DNA of 10,840 bases from Larix sibirica (lineage: Eukaryota > Streptophyta > Pinopsida > Pinales > Pinaceae), in NCBI GenBank assembly GCA_004151065.3, contig NWUY0300003894.1:38077-48916 (forward strand). Direction: 5' to 3'. The notes beneath the pieces were generated by a model. The model searched no databases. It saw only the letters and a program-made list of their open reading frames with translations, and was not told the origin of the DNA. Within the stretch, counting starts at the first letter, position 1; every line of letters starts with the position of its first letter. The translations under genes and the position numbers were made by a program. This document shows positions 1 through 7,472 of this stretch, piece by piece.

Positions 1-93
1 TATCTAATGAGCCTTATTCAAAGAATATGGCCTCGTATATTAATTGACCAAATCCTAAGTACCCCAAAGTAGGGAGGTTTTAGTAGGACCCCA
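1..93 (-). repeat. 3' LTR of the chromovirus, partial (first ~93 bases of the LTR on the minus strand)
   Basis: This stretch aligns almost without gaps to 7823-7918, sharing blocks such as TATCTAAT, ATTAATTGAC, TCCTAA and TACCCCAAAGTA. The minus-strand LTR begins TGGGGTCC at position 93, directly after the polypurine tract. The rest of this LTR, including its promoter and poly(A) region, lies outside the window. About three quarters of positions are identical to the other LTR by eye, which suggests an old insertion. Confidence 0.9.
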
Positions 94-113
94 TGCCCTT
101 CCCCTTCAAAAGC
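94..113 (-). other. Polypurine tract (plus-strand primer) of the chromovirus
   Basis: The minus strand reads TTTTGAAGGGGAAGGGCA immediately before the LTR start TGGGGTCC. An uninterrupted purine run abutting the 3' LTR is the RNase-H-resistant primer for second-strand DNA synthesis in LTR retrotransposons. Its position fixes the LTR boundary at 93/94. The tract overlaps the last recognisable codons of the pol frame. Confidence 0.88.
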
Positions 114-290
114 AATGTTGTCCTCAACAATGGAGTCATGGAACTACTATAAACTCTGTGTTGGTTCATAGATGGCATATTCTAGTTACATATCTCTCCA
201 CTATATCAAGACTACACTAATAATGCTTTGGTGGAACTAATGCTCCTTGATGACTAGTATTGCTTTAGGTTATAGCCAAATGGATCCTTC
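97..290 (-). pseudogene. pol C-terminus with chromodomain relic
   Basis: Chromodomains at the end of chromoviral integrases bind modified histone tails and steer integration. On the minus strand, fragments in more than one frame resemble this domain: a hydrophobic strand followed by a W-R-E residue group near 200-215, then Y-E-P-T-Q-S-L near 140-160, where chromodomains of this family have an aromatic residue before E-P. The frame ends with V-E-D-N-I-A-F-E-G-E-G, running into the polypurine tract. Several stops interrupt it, two of them in a row after the T-Q-S-L group. The overall match to a chromodomain is my reading of degenerate sequence; a structure-aware profile search would settle it. 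Confidence 0.7.
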
Positions 291-409
291 TTCATCAGGT
301 TTTGTAAGGTTAGTCTGAATGAAATAATTGGATCCTACGGATTTCTTCATATAGGCATGTGAAACGTGGGATGGATCTTGGAGTGGGTAGGGAAATCCTA
401 TTTTTAGGA

Positions 410-620
410 AACTTTTCCATGTGTTGGAGGATTTGGTAGGCTTTGTAGAAGTTCAACACTAGCTTCTAGTGGGCTTGGTCTTTGAGAGAGGTCTATTTAT
501 AGGGTTGAAGATGAAGAAACACTTGATCCCCTTATACAAAATAATTCTCTGAGAAATCCTAGTCAACCTATTGATTCATTCAATTTTGAACCATAGTTAT
601 ATTTTCCTTAAGTGTGTAGA
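410..620 (-). pseudogene. Integrase C-terminal (GPY/F-type) module relic
   Basis: The minus strand encodes M-V-Q-N-x-M-N-Q, then G-D-Q-V-F-L-H-L-Q-P-Y-K near 500-540, then L-K-D-Q and a F-Y-K-A-Y-Q-I-L segment near 420-450. In Ty3/gypsy integrases the corresponding stretch binds DNA, with the pattern G-D-x-V-F-L-R-L followed by K-L-x-P-x-F/Y-x-G-P-Y/F. The glycine of the GPY/F signature appears replaced here. In-frame stops are present. It sits between the integrase core and the chromodomain, as expected for a chromovirus. Confidence 0.8.
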
Positions 621-639
621 GAATGGGCTCTCTAGTGTT

Positions 640-1420
640 ATTATACCTTTAAACCTTAGATATACTAGGTAAATATGAAGCCATAAAGGGTTAGTTTAGC
701 CATAAACAATTTCATACGGTGTCATGTTATTAGACCCATGATAAGTGGTATTGTACTACCATTCTATAAGGGGTACACAGTACATCCATCGGTACTACCT
801 ATCAAAGGAAAATAATCTTAAGTAGGTTTACAATCACTTGTTCACCACTTATGTTTGACCATCAATTTCAAGATGATAAGCCACACACATTTTCAATTGA
901 GTACCTTGTAGTCTAAACAACTCCTAGTAGAACTTGCTAGTGAATGTGGAATCATGATTGGACACAATAGAAATGGGAATCTCATGTAACTCAAAAATAT
1001 TTTCTATGAAAACTTGGGCAACTATGGAAGGCATAAATGGGTGTGCTAAGGCACAAAAGTGAGTATATTTGGAAAGCTAATCAACTACCACCACGATGAC
1101 CAATTTGTTGCCTACTTTTAGAGGCCCGTAGTAAAATCCATGGAAATGTCACTCTAGATAATGGTCATTATTAGTAGTGCCCACAATGCCTTGAGAGTAT
1201 TCACCATCTCACCCCTGTTCCTTTTACAAGAATCACTTCCCACTGCAAAACTATGAATGTATTTTTCCATGCCTTACCAAAAGAAAGAGTGCTTGGAAAA
1301 TTCATGTGTTTTTTGAAATCCAGAGTAACGCCATACACTGGAGGAATGAAACTCCTCTAACACTCATTGTTTAAATCGGAATTTGGCACCCAAAAAATGT
1401 TCCCTTTATACAACAAGGTA
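640..1420 (-). pseudogene. Integrase zinc-binding and catalytic core, inactivated
   Basis: Integrase joins retroelement DNA to the host chromosome with a D-D-35-E metal-binding triad. The N-terminal zinc region is visible at about 1208-1340 (Y-S-G-F-Q-K-T-H, later D-S-C-K-R-N-R-G-E), with one cysteine and one histidine of the HHCC set missing. The core starts at S-M-D-F-T-T-G-L; its first catalytic Asp is kept (codon 1136-1138). The second, expected in V-S-D-R-D, is Asn (codon 957-959). The Glu expected after D-G-Q-T is a TAA stop (849-851). The sequence continues with F-T-S-K-F, E-L-F-R-L-Q-G-T-Q-L, and an N-N-M-T-P-Y-E region near 700-760. At least two of three catalytic positions are destroyed, so the enzyme is dead. 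Confidence 0.88.
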
Positions 1421-1539
1421 TCATGTTGGCAAGTACAACCCTTTGGGGAATTTGGGTTCTCCTTAAGTATTTGAATGAGTTGAACCATATTCTCAAGTTC
1501 CAATCATTATAACCAAGCTTATGTAAGCCAATCTATTAT

Positions 1540-1960
1540 AAGTAAGGATAAATCAAAGAGAGATCCTTCCTTCTCATATTTCCTAGACTAAGCATTTGTC
1601 ACCACGTTCTCTTTACCTTTCTTATATATGTTATCATAATGATACCCAAGCATCCTAGTAACCCACTAGTGTTTCTCAAGGAATGAAAAGCTCTGTTGTA
1701 GAAAATAATTCAAACTATGATGATTTTCCTTGATGTGGAAGGGCCTTCCAATAAGATATGTGCCCCAAATATATATGGCATGAAGGATGGTCATCATGCC
1801 TTTCACCTATATGGACTTGCCCGAATTCCTATGATTCACATAATTATTTACTAGTGAATGCCAAGGGATGTCCTTCTTGTACCAACGATGCTCCAAGACC
1901 CCTACACAAGGCATCACATTCCAAGACAAAATTCTTAGTGAAATCATGCATGGCTAAAAG
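1540..1960 (-). pseudogene. RNase H domain of pol, inactivated
   Basis: Ty3/gypsy RNase H degrades the RNA template and trims the purine primer. The minus strand shows E-C-D-A-x-x-R-G-L-G-A (about 1890-1921), [23 protein letters not shown], then H-H-S-L-N-Y-F-L-Q-Q (about 1692-1735), W-V-T-R-M-L-G-Y, Y-K-K-G-K-E-N-V-V and S-R-K-Y. The first catalytic Asp (C-D-A) is kept. The expected E in Y-E-K-E-M is Gly, the D before H-H-S-L is Asn, and the D in V-V-A-D-A-L-S-R is Asn. Three of four acidic residues are therefore lost. Frame changes separate the blocks. Confidence 0.88.
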
Positions 1961-2059
1961 GGGGGTAGTTCACATGGCTTCCTTTAAGGTTGAAAAGACC
2001 TACTTGTTGACCTCATTCCATACAACAACAATATTAGCATGGGAGTTAAGGGGGGAATT

Positions 2060-2880
2060 CCCCCATAATTGTTCACAAACTAGTTGTAGTATACCATAAG
2101 TCCTAAGAAAGCACGTAATATTTTCAAAATATTTGGGTGTGGCCAATCATACATAGCTGCAATTTTCTTGGGATCAACCTACACCCCTTCCTCAATGACA
2201 TTGTGACCCAATTATTTGAATTATGAAGCATTGCACGTCTGTTTGGAACATTTAAGGATAAATCGGTTCTCCTAGAGGAGTTGCAAGGCTTTATCAACAT
2301 GCTACGCAGGTGATTCATGGGTTTTTATATAGATTATGAAATCATCAAAGAAAACTAGCACAAAATTGTACATGAAGTGTTGAAAAATCTAATTCATGAG
2401 GCTCTGAAATGTGGTTGAGCCATTGCAAAGTCCAAAGGGCATCACTAAAAAACCATAACGACCTTCATGTGAGCAAAAGTATTTATTAGGAATGTCCACC
2501 TCCTTCACTTTGATTTGGTGGTATCTTGAGAGAAGGTCTAGTTTAGTCAATAACTTGGCACAATGAAGCTCATCCAAGAGATCATCAATCATTCGGATGG
2601 GGAAGTTGTCTTTGATGGTCAACTTAGTGAGAGAACAAAAATTTGAGCACATGTGCAAATTTCCTTCTCTTTTTAGTACCATGACCATAGGTGATGAGTA
2701 AGGGCTAGAGCTTGGATAAATTTATCCTACCACCTATAATTCCTCACTAATCATTCCAATTACATTCTTTAGTGAAAAATGGTGTTTGAAAATTTGTGGA
2801 ATATTGTGATGTTCACCACGTGAGTGGGCTAAACCACAAGGTGTGTCAAATACATATCAATGCTTATTCAAGGTCAACTA
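2060..2880 (-). pseudogene. Reverse transcriptase domain of pol (longest open island 2389-2688)
   Basis: Reverse transcriptase copies the element RNA into DNA. This is the clearest coding relic in the chromovirus. Upstream are S-R-G-E-H and H-H-F-S-L-K-N near 2730-2830 and S-P-Y-S-S-P-M-V-M-V-L-K near 2660-2700. The open island 2389-2688 carries K-L-T-I-K-D-N-F-P-I, I-D-D-L-L-D-E-L, T-K-L-D-L-x-S-x-Y-H-Q-I (first catalytic Asp kept), H-E-G-R-Y-G-F-L-V-M-P-F-G-L and T-F-Q-S-L-M-N. The catalytic F-F-D-D box (2341-2355) retains both aspartates, but it lies just beyond an in-frame stop that closes the island. The thumb region reaches L-G-H and a D-W-P-H-P segment near 2130-2170. The catalytic triad is preserved even though the reading frame is broken. 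The start of the open island is not a real start codon; the domain is part of a larger polyprotein. Confidence 0.95.
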
Positions 2881-2898
2881 TAAATCAAGGTGGATTGT

Positions 2899-3272
2899 CT
2901 ATGGCGGGTTTTCGACGACTTGGATGGTATTCAATTGATTAGTATTGCTAGAGTGGCCTTTCTTAAATAAATTTTCCATATGGTGGGATTTGATCATTTC
3001 AAAGGATTTAGACTTGAGCCCCTTGAGAATATGTCTATGACACTCCTTAGTGATGATCATGTATAGTTCCTTCAAATACATGGTAACCATGCCCAATTTT
3101 TTAAATCACTATGCTCCTATAACCACATTCTAATCGCCCATTTCAATAGTGAACATTTGGGATTTGAACTAATAACCCCTCATTTGAAGTTTCTTATTCT
3201 CAAACTCACCACCACATTTCATCATACCACCATTGGTTATCATAATTTAAAAAATTGTGCACCACATGGAAA
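2899..3272 (-). pseudogene. Protease second half and protease-RT linker
   Basis: The minus strand continues the retropepsin after the insertion: M-I-T-N-G-G-M-M-K-C-G-G (about 3205-3245), K-L-Q-M, S-Q-M-F-T-I-E-M-G-D and N-V-V-I-G-A (about 3110-3140), the last matching the usual D-I-V-L-G-x-x-W segment near the protease end. It is followed by an open stretch (2899-3096) with the linker pattern L-G-x-V-T-M-Y-L-K-E-L, H-I-L-K-G-L-K and F-K-K-G-H-S that leads to RT in this family. Stops occur at two places within the protease part. The first half of the domain lies about 2.3 kb away at 5548-5690. Confidence 0.85.
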
Positions 3273-4762
3273 TTGTTACCTCAAAAACTAGCACTCTTCC
3301 ACGATCGGAGGTAAGTGTACCCGAATGAAGTATGTGGACCCTAGTAAGATGTGTGGACCCAGTGGAACCAATGCTATGATCGAAAACTCTTTAATGAGGT
3401 ACACCCAATGTCACGTCAATGTAACCCAATTCCTCTTTAGACCCCGCTCCTTGGTCCACGAGAGTCTTCTCGAAATGATGGTAAGGATAGACCTATAAGA
3501 AACACAATCGAAAGTACCTCTATCCCTACAAGACCTTCCCAATGTTAGTAAAACAGTGCCTAATTGAGTCAATGATATATGTCTACAATAAACCCTTTAA
3601 CTTGGAAGGTTAGGAGCAATAATTAGTATGTAATCTGCTAATGTTATTTTCTTCTGAAAAACCAACAAGAATAAATGTCAAATATCTCCCAAAATTAACC
3701 ACAAGAATTGCACAAACGTTACCTTTCAGCGAACCCTACCCCAAGGAGCTTCAATTCCCCCTAGGGAGAACTTGATTGGGAAACTATGAGGTTGATTTTT
3801 GGGCTGATTTTTGCTACAGGTATGTGTTTTTCTGCAGTTAAGATGAATCATAAATATTATTGACCTCAAATCTCACAAGGGTCACCCCGGGTGACCTAGG
3901 AATTGGAAAAATCTCCCTCAAACCCCTAGGGTTTGATTTCTTTGTCAAAATGAGCCTGCAATAACACTTCCAATAGATCTAAAACTAACCCTATGGGATG
4001 AATTTAACTAACCCTAGGAGGACTTCACCTCCTTTAGGGCACTTCTAGGGCTAAAAATTGATTTTTTGGCAATATTTTTGAACTTTTTAGGATTTTTCAA
4101 TACTTTATCAAGATCTGAAATTTATTGCTGCAATTAACTACTTCATAAAATCAGAATTAAATAAATATGGCACAAATAAATATTTTTGATTTTTTGCAAA
4201 AATATAATTTTTTTACGGCTTTTCACAAAATTTGATTTTTTGTATGTTCTACAATATATAGTACAGAAATTTGATAAAAAGATATTCCAAGTGAAGATGA
4301 TGGAATAATACCTAAGTCTCTTCCCTTTAATGCCACCCAGGAATCATGGTTAGTGTACCTCTCAAGAATTGGCAATACAATTTTGATGAATTAGGGAAAA
4401 ACCAAGAAAGCCTAGGTTGTGTTAGTCTTGACCTAATCAGAGGAAAGAGAGGTGTCAAAGGCCTAACAATATAGACCCTCCAAGAAGGGATGTCCCACTT
4501 ACAAGACAATGTTATCATGCATGAAAAACCCTTACCATGGATGTCTCTGATAGTGAAATATAAGAGAACCAAAGATCTAACCACAAAATAAGACCAAAGA
4601 AGAAGAGAGTACCATCTCAAGAATTATTTCCCTTAGACAAGACTTAAATATTTAGTAAAATCCTCCAATCACCAAGAAATTACCACATTAAGCTTCCAAG
4701 ATGCCAAGAAGAGAGGTGTGCACCACTTAGCCAAGGTAGACAAGAAGAAAAAGAGAAATGAC

Positions 4763-4768
4763 TTTATT
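4763..4768 (-). promoter_or_regulatory. AATAAA poly(A) signal of the nested LTR-like unit
   Basis: The minus strand reads TCAAATAAAGTC. Its place shortly after the TATA box at 4807-4821 fits the R region of an LTR, where the same sequence is transcribed at both ends and directs cleavage at the 3' end. On its own a hexamer is weak evidence; the spacing is what gives it weight. Confidence 0.45.
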
Positions 4769-4806
4769 TGATCCCAAGATCCTATGTTACAAATGAATGA
4801 AAAGTG

Positions 4807-4821
4807 TCTTATTTATATGTG
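4807..4821 (-). promoter_or_regulatory. TATA box of the nested LTR-like unit
   Basis: The minus strand reads ACATATAAATAAGAC. A canonical TATAAATA lies about 210 bases downstream of the putative LTR start at 5027 and about 40 bases before an AATAAA poly(A) signal, as expected of a U3 promoter. It would drive transcription leftward, in the same direction as the host chromovirus. Confidence 0.55.
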
Positions 4822-5547
4822 TGACAAGACATGTCTTTTCAAAAAGACACACCTTTTCACTTATCTAGGTTGACCTACCTAAAATTACCTAAAATGATTT
4901 CTCAATGATTTTTTAGGGTTTGTCACCCACAAGCCGAGGACTAAACCAATAAATATATAAAATAATGACAAAAATGATGAAACATTGAGCATGGAAGGAG
5001 GTTTTCATGCCCCAACTAACTCCAACAATGTATTTTTATCTCAAAGCACTCCTTCTTTATGTGGTACGACCTCTTCAAAAGAATGGTGTCATCATCAATT
5101 TTGCATGCTTGAGCCAAGAGGAGGGTTTACACATGACAAAATAGGTCCAAGTGGGCATAAATGAGGTGTGCTAAGATAGGTATGATAACCCTTACATGCG
5201 CAATCATATTCTACAAAGCATAAATATGAGTGTGGCTAGGATCCCCTGAGCCATGTGTCCAAATGGAGCCATCCCAAGAAGCACCGAACACCAACCCAGG
5301 GCACAAATGGACCAACATGATAGGACCTTCCACCCATCAAGGGGCAGTAAGCAATGCCACTAAGCCAAGACTTCCTGGAATGAAAACTAAGAGGAATTTC
5401 CATGACCATACCACGGGTCTTGATCCCCACTAGACCAACACTTTTACATAAACAAGCCCCAAACTTGGCCTTTACAATGAAAAAGGACCCCTCCTCTTTG
5501 GCTTATCTGGTGTGGCACACTACAGAGTATCAAGAGGGTAATATAAA

Positions 5548-5690
5548 TAACAATTATTTTCTTGAGCAACCTATTGATGAATAAAATTTTGGGTTATGTC
5601 ACTATTAATTAAAACAATCACCTTATGGTGCTTGATGTAGCCAATCAACTTCAAGGTCTAGGGAGTTGAAATTCTTGATAAATCATGGAG
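5548..5690 (-). pseudogene. Protease first half with mutated active site
   Basis: The aspartic protease of the polyprotein matures gag and pol. The minus strand reads I-S-T-P, stop, then T-L-K-L-I-G-Y-I-K-H-H-K-V-I-V-L-I, then N-S-D-I-T-Q-N-F-I-H. The family active site is D-S/T-G followed by S/T-x-x-N-F-I. Here the catalytic Asp is Asn (codon 5604-5606) and the Gly is Asp (5598-5600), so the enzyme is inactive. A TAG follows N-F-I-H-Q at 5571-5573. Coding continues as V-A-Q-E-N-N-C-Y to about 5548, where the insertion begins. Just upstream, L-H-D-L-S-R-I-S-T-P matches the usual gag-protease linker. Confidence 0.85.
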
Positions 5691-5756
5691 GAAATTTGGG
5701 GGTTCCTCCTAAGGAAAATTTGAGGTGGGTTATTCCTAAGGAGGAGGTCCATGATA

Positions 5757-6602
5757 TGTGAATTTCCTTTAAAATGCCTCTCATTACAATTAGTAGGGTG
5801 ACATAGGAGAATAAAAGTGAGTCATTTTACCTATGCATTCATCTCCATCTATGCTTCTCAACCTATTTGAAGGGCCTCCAAAAAAGTAGTTGGTCACTAC
5901 ATCATTTCTTGTGCTCTAATTTCCTCCTCGAGACCAGTAATGAAACATTCTTTAAAACAAATTAGTCAATCCCTTTGTGAAAATTATCAATTTATCAAAG
6001 GTTTCTATAAATTCTGATAATGTGTGTGTTTGAGGAAACTTGGTTAATTTCCCCAAATTTAAGTGTCTTTTTCAAATGAGCATAGATGGATTTCAGAAGC
6101 TAGTTCCAAGAAATGTATTTCCCATAGGATTTCTTATTCCATTACCACCATTGACATCATTCTTGATCCAAGTATAAGACCCTCATTCGAATTTTCATCA
6201 AGTCATCAATAATTCCATGTATGGAGAAGTAGTATTGTTCCATCTGGGTAATGCAATTAATGCGGCTAAACCTATCAAACTTATTCAAGATACTTTGGGA
6301 AAGTAATTCCTTGAATTGTGATCATGAAAGGGTTTTCAATGACTATGGTGATATTGAAATGGTTTTTTATTGCAATGTTCTTCATTTGATAAAGATTTCC
6401 CATGTGGTGGATCCATGTATTATTCTAACCATTTGGTCTGATTTGGAAAGAAGTTGGATATAAGCAACACATCAATCTTACATTTCAAGGAATCAAGCTT
6501 AGCACCATGTATGTCAATATTTAAGTTCAACTAAGAAGTTGAGGGTTCAAGCTACTTGAACTGAGTGCTCAGGTGGTTGAATTTCTCCTCCATGTCTGCC
6601 AT
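5757..6602 (-). pseudogene. gag relic (capsid domain and decayed zinc knuckle)
   Basis: Gag forms the cytoplasmic virus-like particle that packages element RNA. The minus-strand ATG at 6600-6602 opens M-A-D-M-E-E-K-F, a typical acidic coiled-coil-like N-terminus for plant gypsy gag; stops appear within about 20 codons. The Retrotrans_gag core is clear: T-Q-M-E-Q-Y-Y (6229-6249), L-Y-L-D-Q-E-W-W-Q-W-W, Y-A-H-F-E-K-D-T, G-K-L-T-K-F, E-F-I-E-T-F-D-K-L and T-G-L-E-E-E-I-R-A. Next come F-L-E-A-L-Q and M-E-M-N-A. At 5757-5808 the pattern N-C-N-E-R-H-F-K-G-N-S-H looks like a CCHC zinc knuckle whose His and last Cys are gone. Blocks switch between frames, so several indels have accumulated. About 280 codons, a common length for such a gag. 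Confidence 0.88.
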
Positions 6603-7456
6603 AAATGGAGTATGGGTCATGGAACTAATTAGGACCAGACGAAGGGATACCCCAAATTTGTCTCAATGTGATCACTGGCTCGAGAGGAGTTTGTTGATAT
6701 ATGTCACAAACATATGTACTATTTGGCACTAAAAAAGAAGGCTACTAGAAAGTTACACCAATATGATTAATATCATGCAAGGAATATTTTGAGATAGGTC
6801 TGCCATAAAGGTGTAGGAAGGACCCTCTTTTTTTACATTTGTAGGAGTATTTCTCTTGACTGGATATTACTATGCTAATAGAATTCCCAGATTCCTGGTA
6901 CACCAAAAGATGTAGGAATTCTATTTCATGTGTTGTAAAGGATAGGGTTTTCAATGTCCTAAAGACAAAGAAATGTCAAGTTATATAACTCTCTAATGTA
7001 GTAGAGGGTTTACAACAATAGTATTAGGCCGAATCTTTCATGCACTAACTAAGAAGGATAGACCCTAAGCTTAGTCAAACTACTCGATTCCCTAGTACGC
7101 AATAGTGATCTCCCATATTGTTGTTCTCAATTTACTATAACAACAAGATGACCAAAATGTTTATGTATGGTTGGTTTCATGTGTGCCTAGGGTTTTTTTT
7201 ATATACCAGAAGCTACATGTAAGAAAAATATGTACATAAGTGTTGTTTGATGCAATACTACTTGAAGGATACTAATAACGGTTACAAGTGTGTCCAACTA
7301 GGTGATGCCACTTGCATTGTATGTGTGTATTCTTCCCCAACTATAGGTTTATATTTTGAATGGGAAATCTCTTTGTTATTTAATGATGCCACAACACTTC
7401 TCTAGCCTATTTTTTTTTTATTTTTGTAAAATCCAAGGATTAGTCAGCTCATGAAA
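6603..7456 (-). other. Untranslated leader between primer binding site and gag
   Basis: About 850 bases separate the primer binding site from the gag ATG. No family motif is visible on either strand. The open frame at 6745-6954 on the minus strand resembles nothing I know and has no conserved motif. A run of T residues lies near 7412-7421. A long leader is not rare in plant Ty3/gypsy elements and may hold packaging or dimerisation signals, but none can be pointed out here. Confidence 0.6.
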
Positions 7457-7470
7457 GAGCTTTGATACCA
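7457..7470 (-). other. Primer binding site, initiator-Met tRNA type
   Basis: The minus strand reads TGGTATCAAAGCTC two bases after the inner end of the LTR. The plant initiator-methionine tRNA 3' end pairs with TGGTATCAGAGC, so there is one mismatch in the first twelve bases. This is the minus-strand primer site for most plant LTR retrotransposons. It proves that the LTR at 7473-7918 is the 5' LTR and that the element reads leftward. Confidence 0.93.
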
Positions 7471-7472
7471 TT

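Larger units (their letters stand above)
3629..5027 (-). repeat. LTR-like unit inside the insertion (right end clear, left end tentative)
   Basis: On the minus strand the unit begins TGTTGGAGTTAGTTGGGGC at 5027, a typical LTR start. A TATA box follows about 210 bases in, and an AATAAA signal about 45 bases later, which is the U3-R layout of an LTR. The inner end is uncertain. Taking the unit to 3629 gives a final ...GATTACA and a length of about 1.4 kb, with flanks TACAT and TACTA that only partly match. A shorter alternative ends near 4565, where TATCAGAGAC resembles a decayed tRNA-Met primer site; the rest would then be leader sequence of a truncated element. The open frame at 4327-4620 shows no family motif and I treat it as chance. 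Confidence 0.5.
3272..5545. mobile_element. Non-coding insertion, ~2.2 kb, splitting the chromovirus protease; exact ends uncertain
   Basis: Recognisable protease coding stops near 5548 (after E-N-N-C-Y) and resumes near 3272 (V-V-H-N-F then I-T-N-G-G-M-M). A retropepsin needs only about 20 residues between these points, so nearly all the intervening sequence is foreign. No protein family is recognisable inside. One candidate pair of ends is 3333 (TGTGGACC) and 5524 (CACTACA): these give TG/CA termini flanked by AAGTA and GAGTA, a five-base match with one mismatch, as in an LTR-type insertion. About 60 bases on the left and 20 on the right would then be unexplained. The block has CCTAGG-rich and AT-rich parts and the LTR-like unit listed separately. 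It could be a long solo LTR, a non-autonomous LTR element or two nested pieces. Confidence 0.75.

Noticed and set aside
1758-2099. Longest open frame in the window, 113 codons on the plus strand
   Set aside because: It lies opposite the RNase H and RT thumb region, which is clearly coding on the minus strand, and its product has no known motif. It is an antisense shadow.
4327-4620. 97-codon minus-strand open frame with a hydrophobic start
   Set aside because: It sits inside the LTR-like unit downstream of its TATA box and AATAAA signal. The composition is that of untranslated LTR sequence, with no conserved motif.
5236-5430. Open frames on both strands in the same stretch (plus 5230-5433, minus 5236-5430)
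   Set aside because: Neither product shows a domain, membrane segment or motif I recognise, and both fall in the non-coding inserted block. A stop-poor, GC-richer patch explains both.
3289-5535. Helitron as the identity of the inserted block (CTAG followed by T near 3290 on the minus strand)
   Set aside because: There is no TC start inserted between A and T at the other end and no convincing hairpin before CTAG, so the match is too short to mean anything.
3275-5540. Terminal inverted repeat TTACCTC / GAGGGTAA at the edges of the inserted block
   Set aside because: Only seven or eight bases with a one-base gap, and no flanking duplication; chance is a sufficient explanation.
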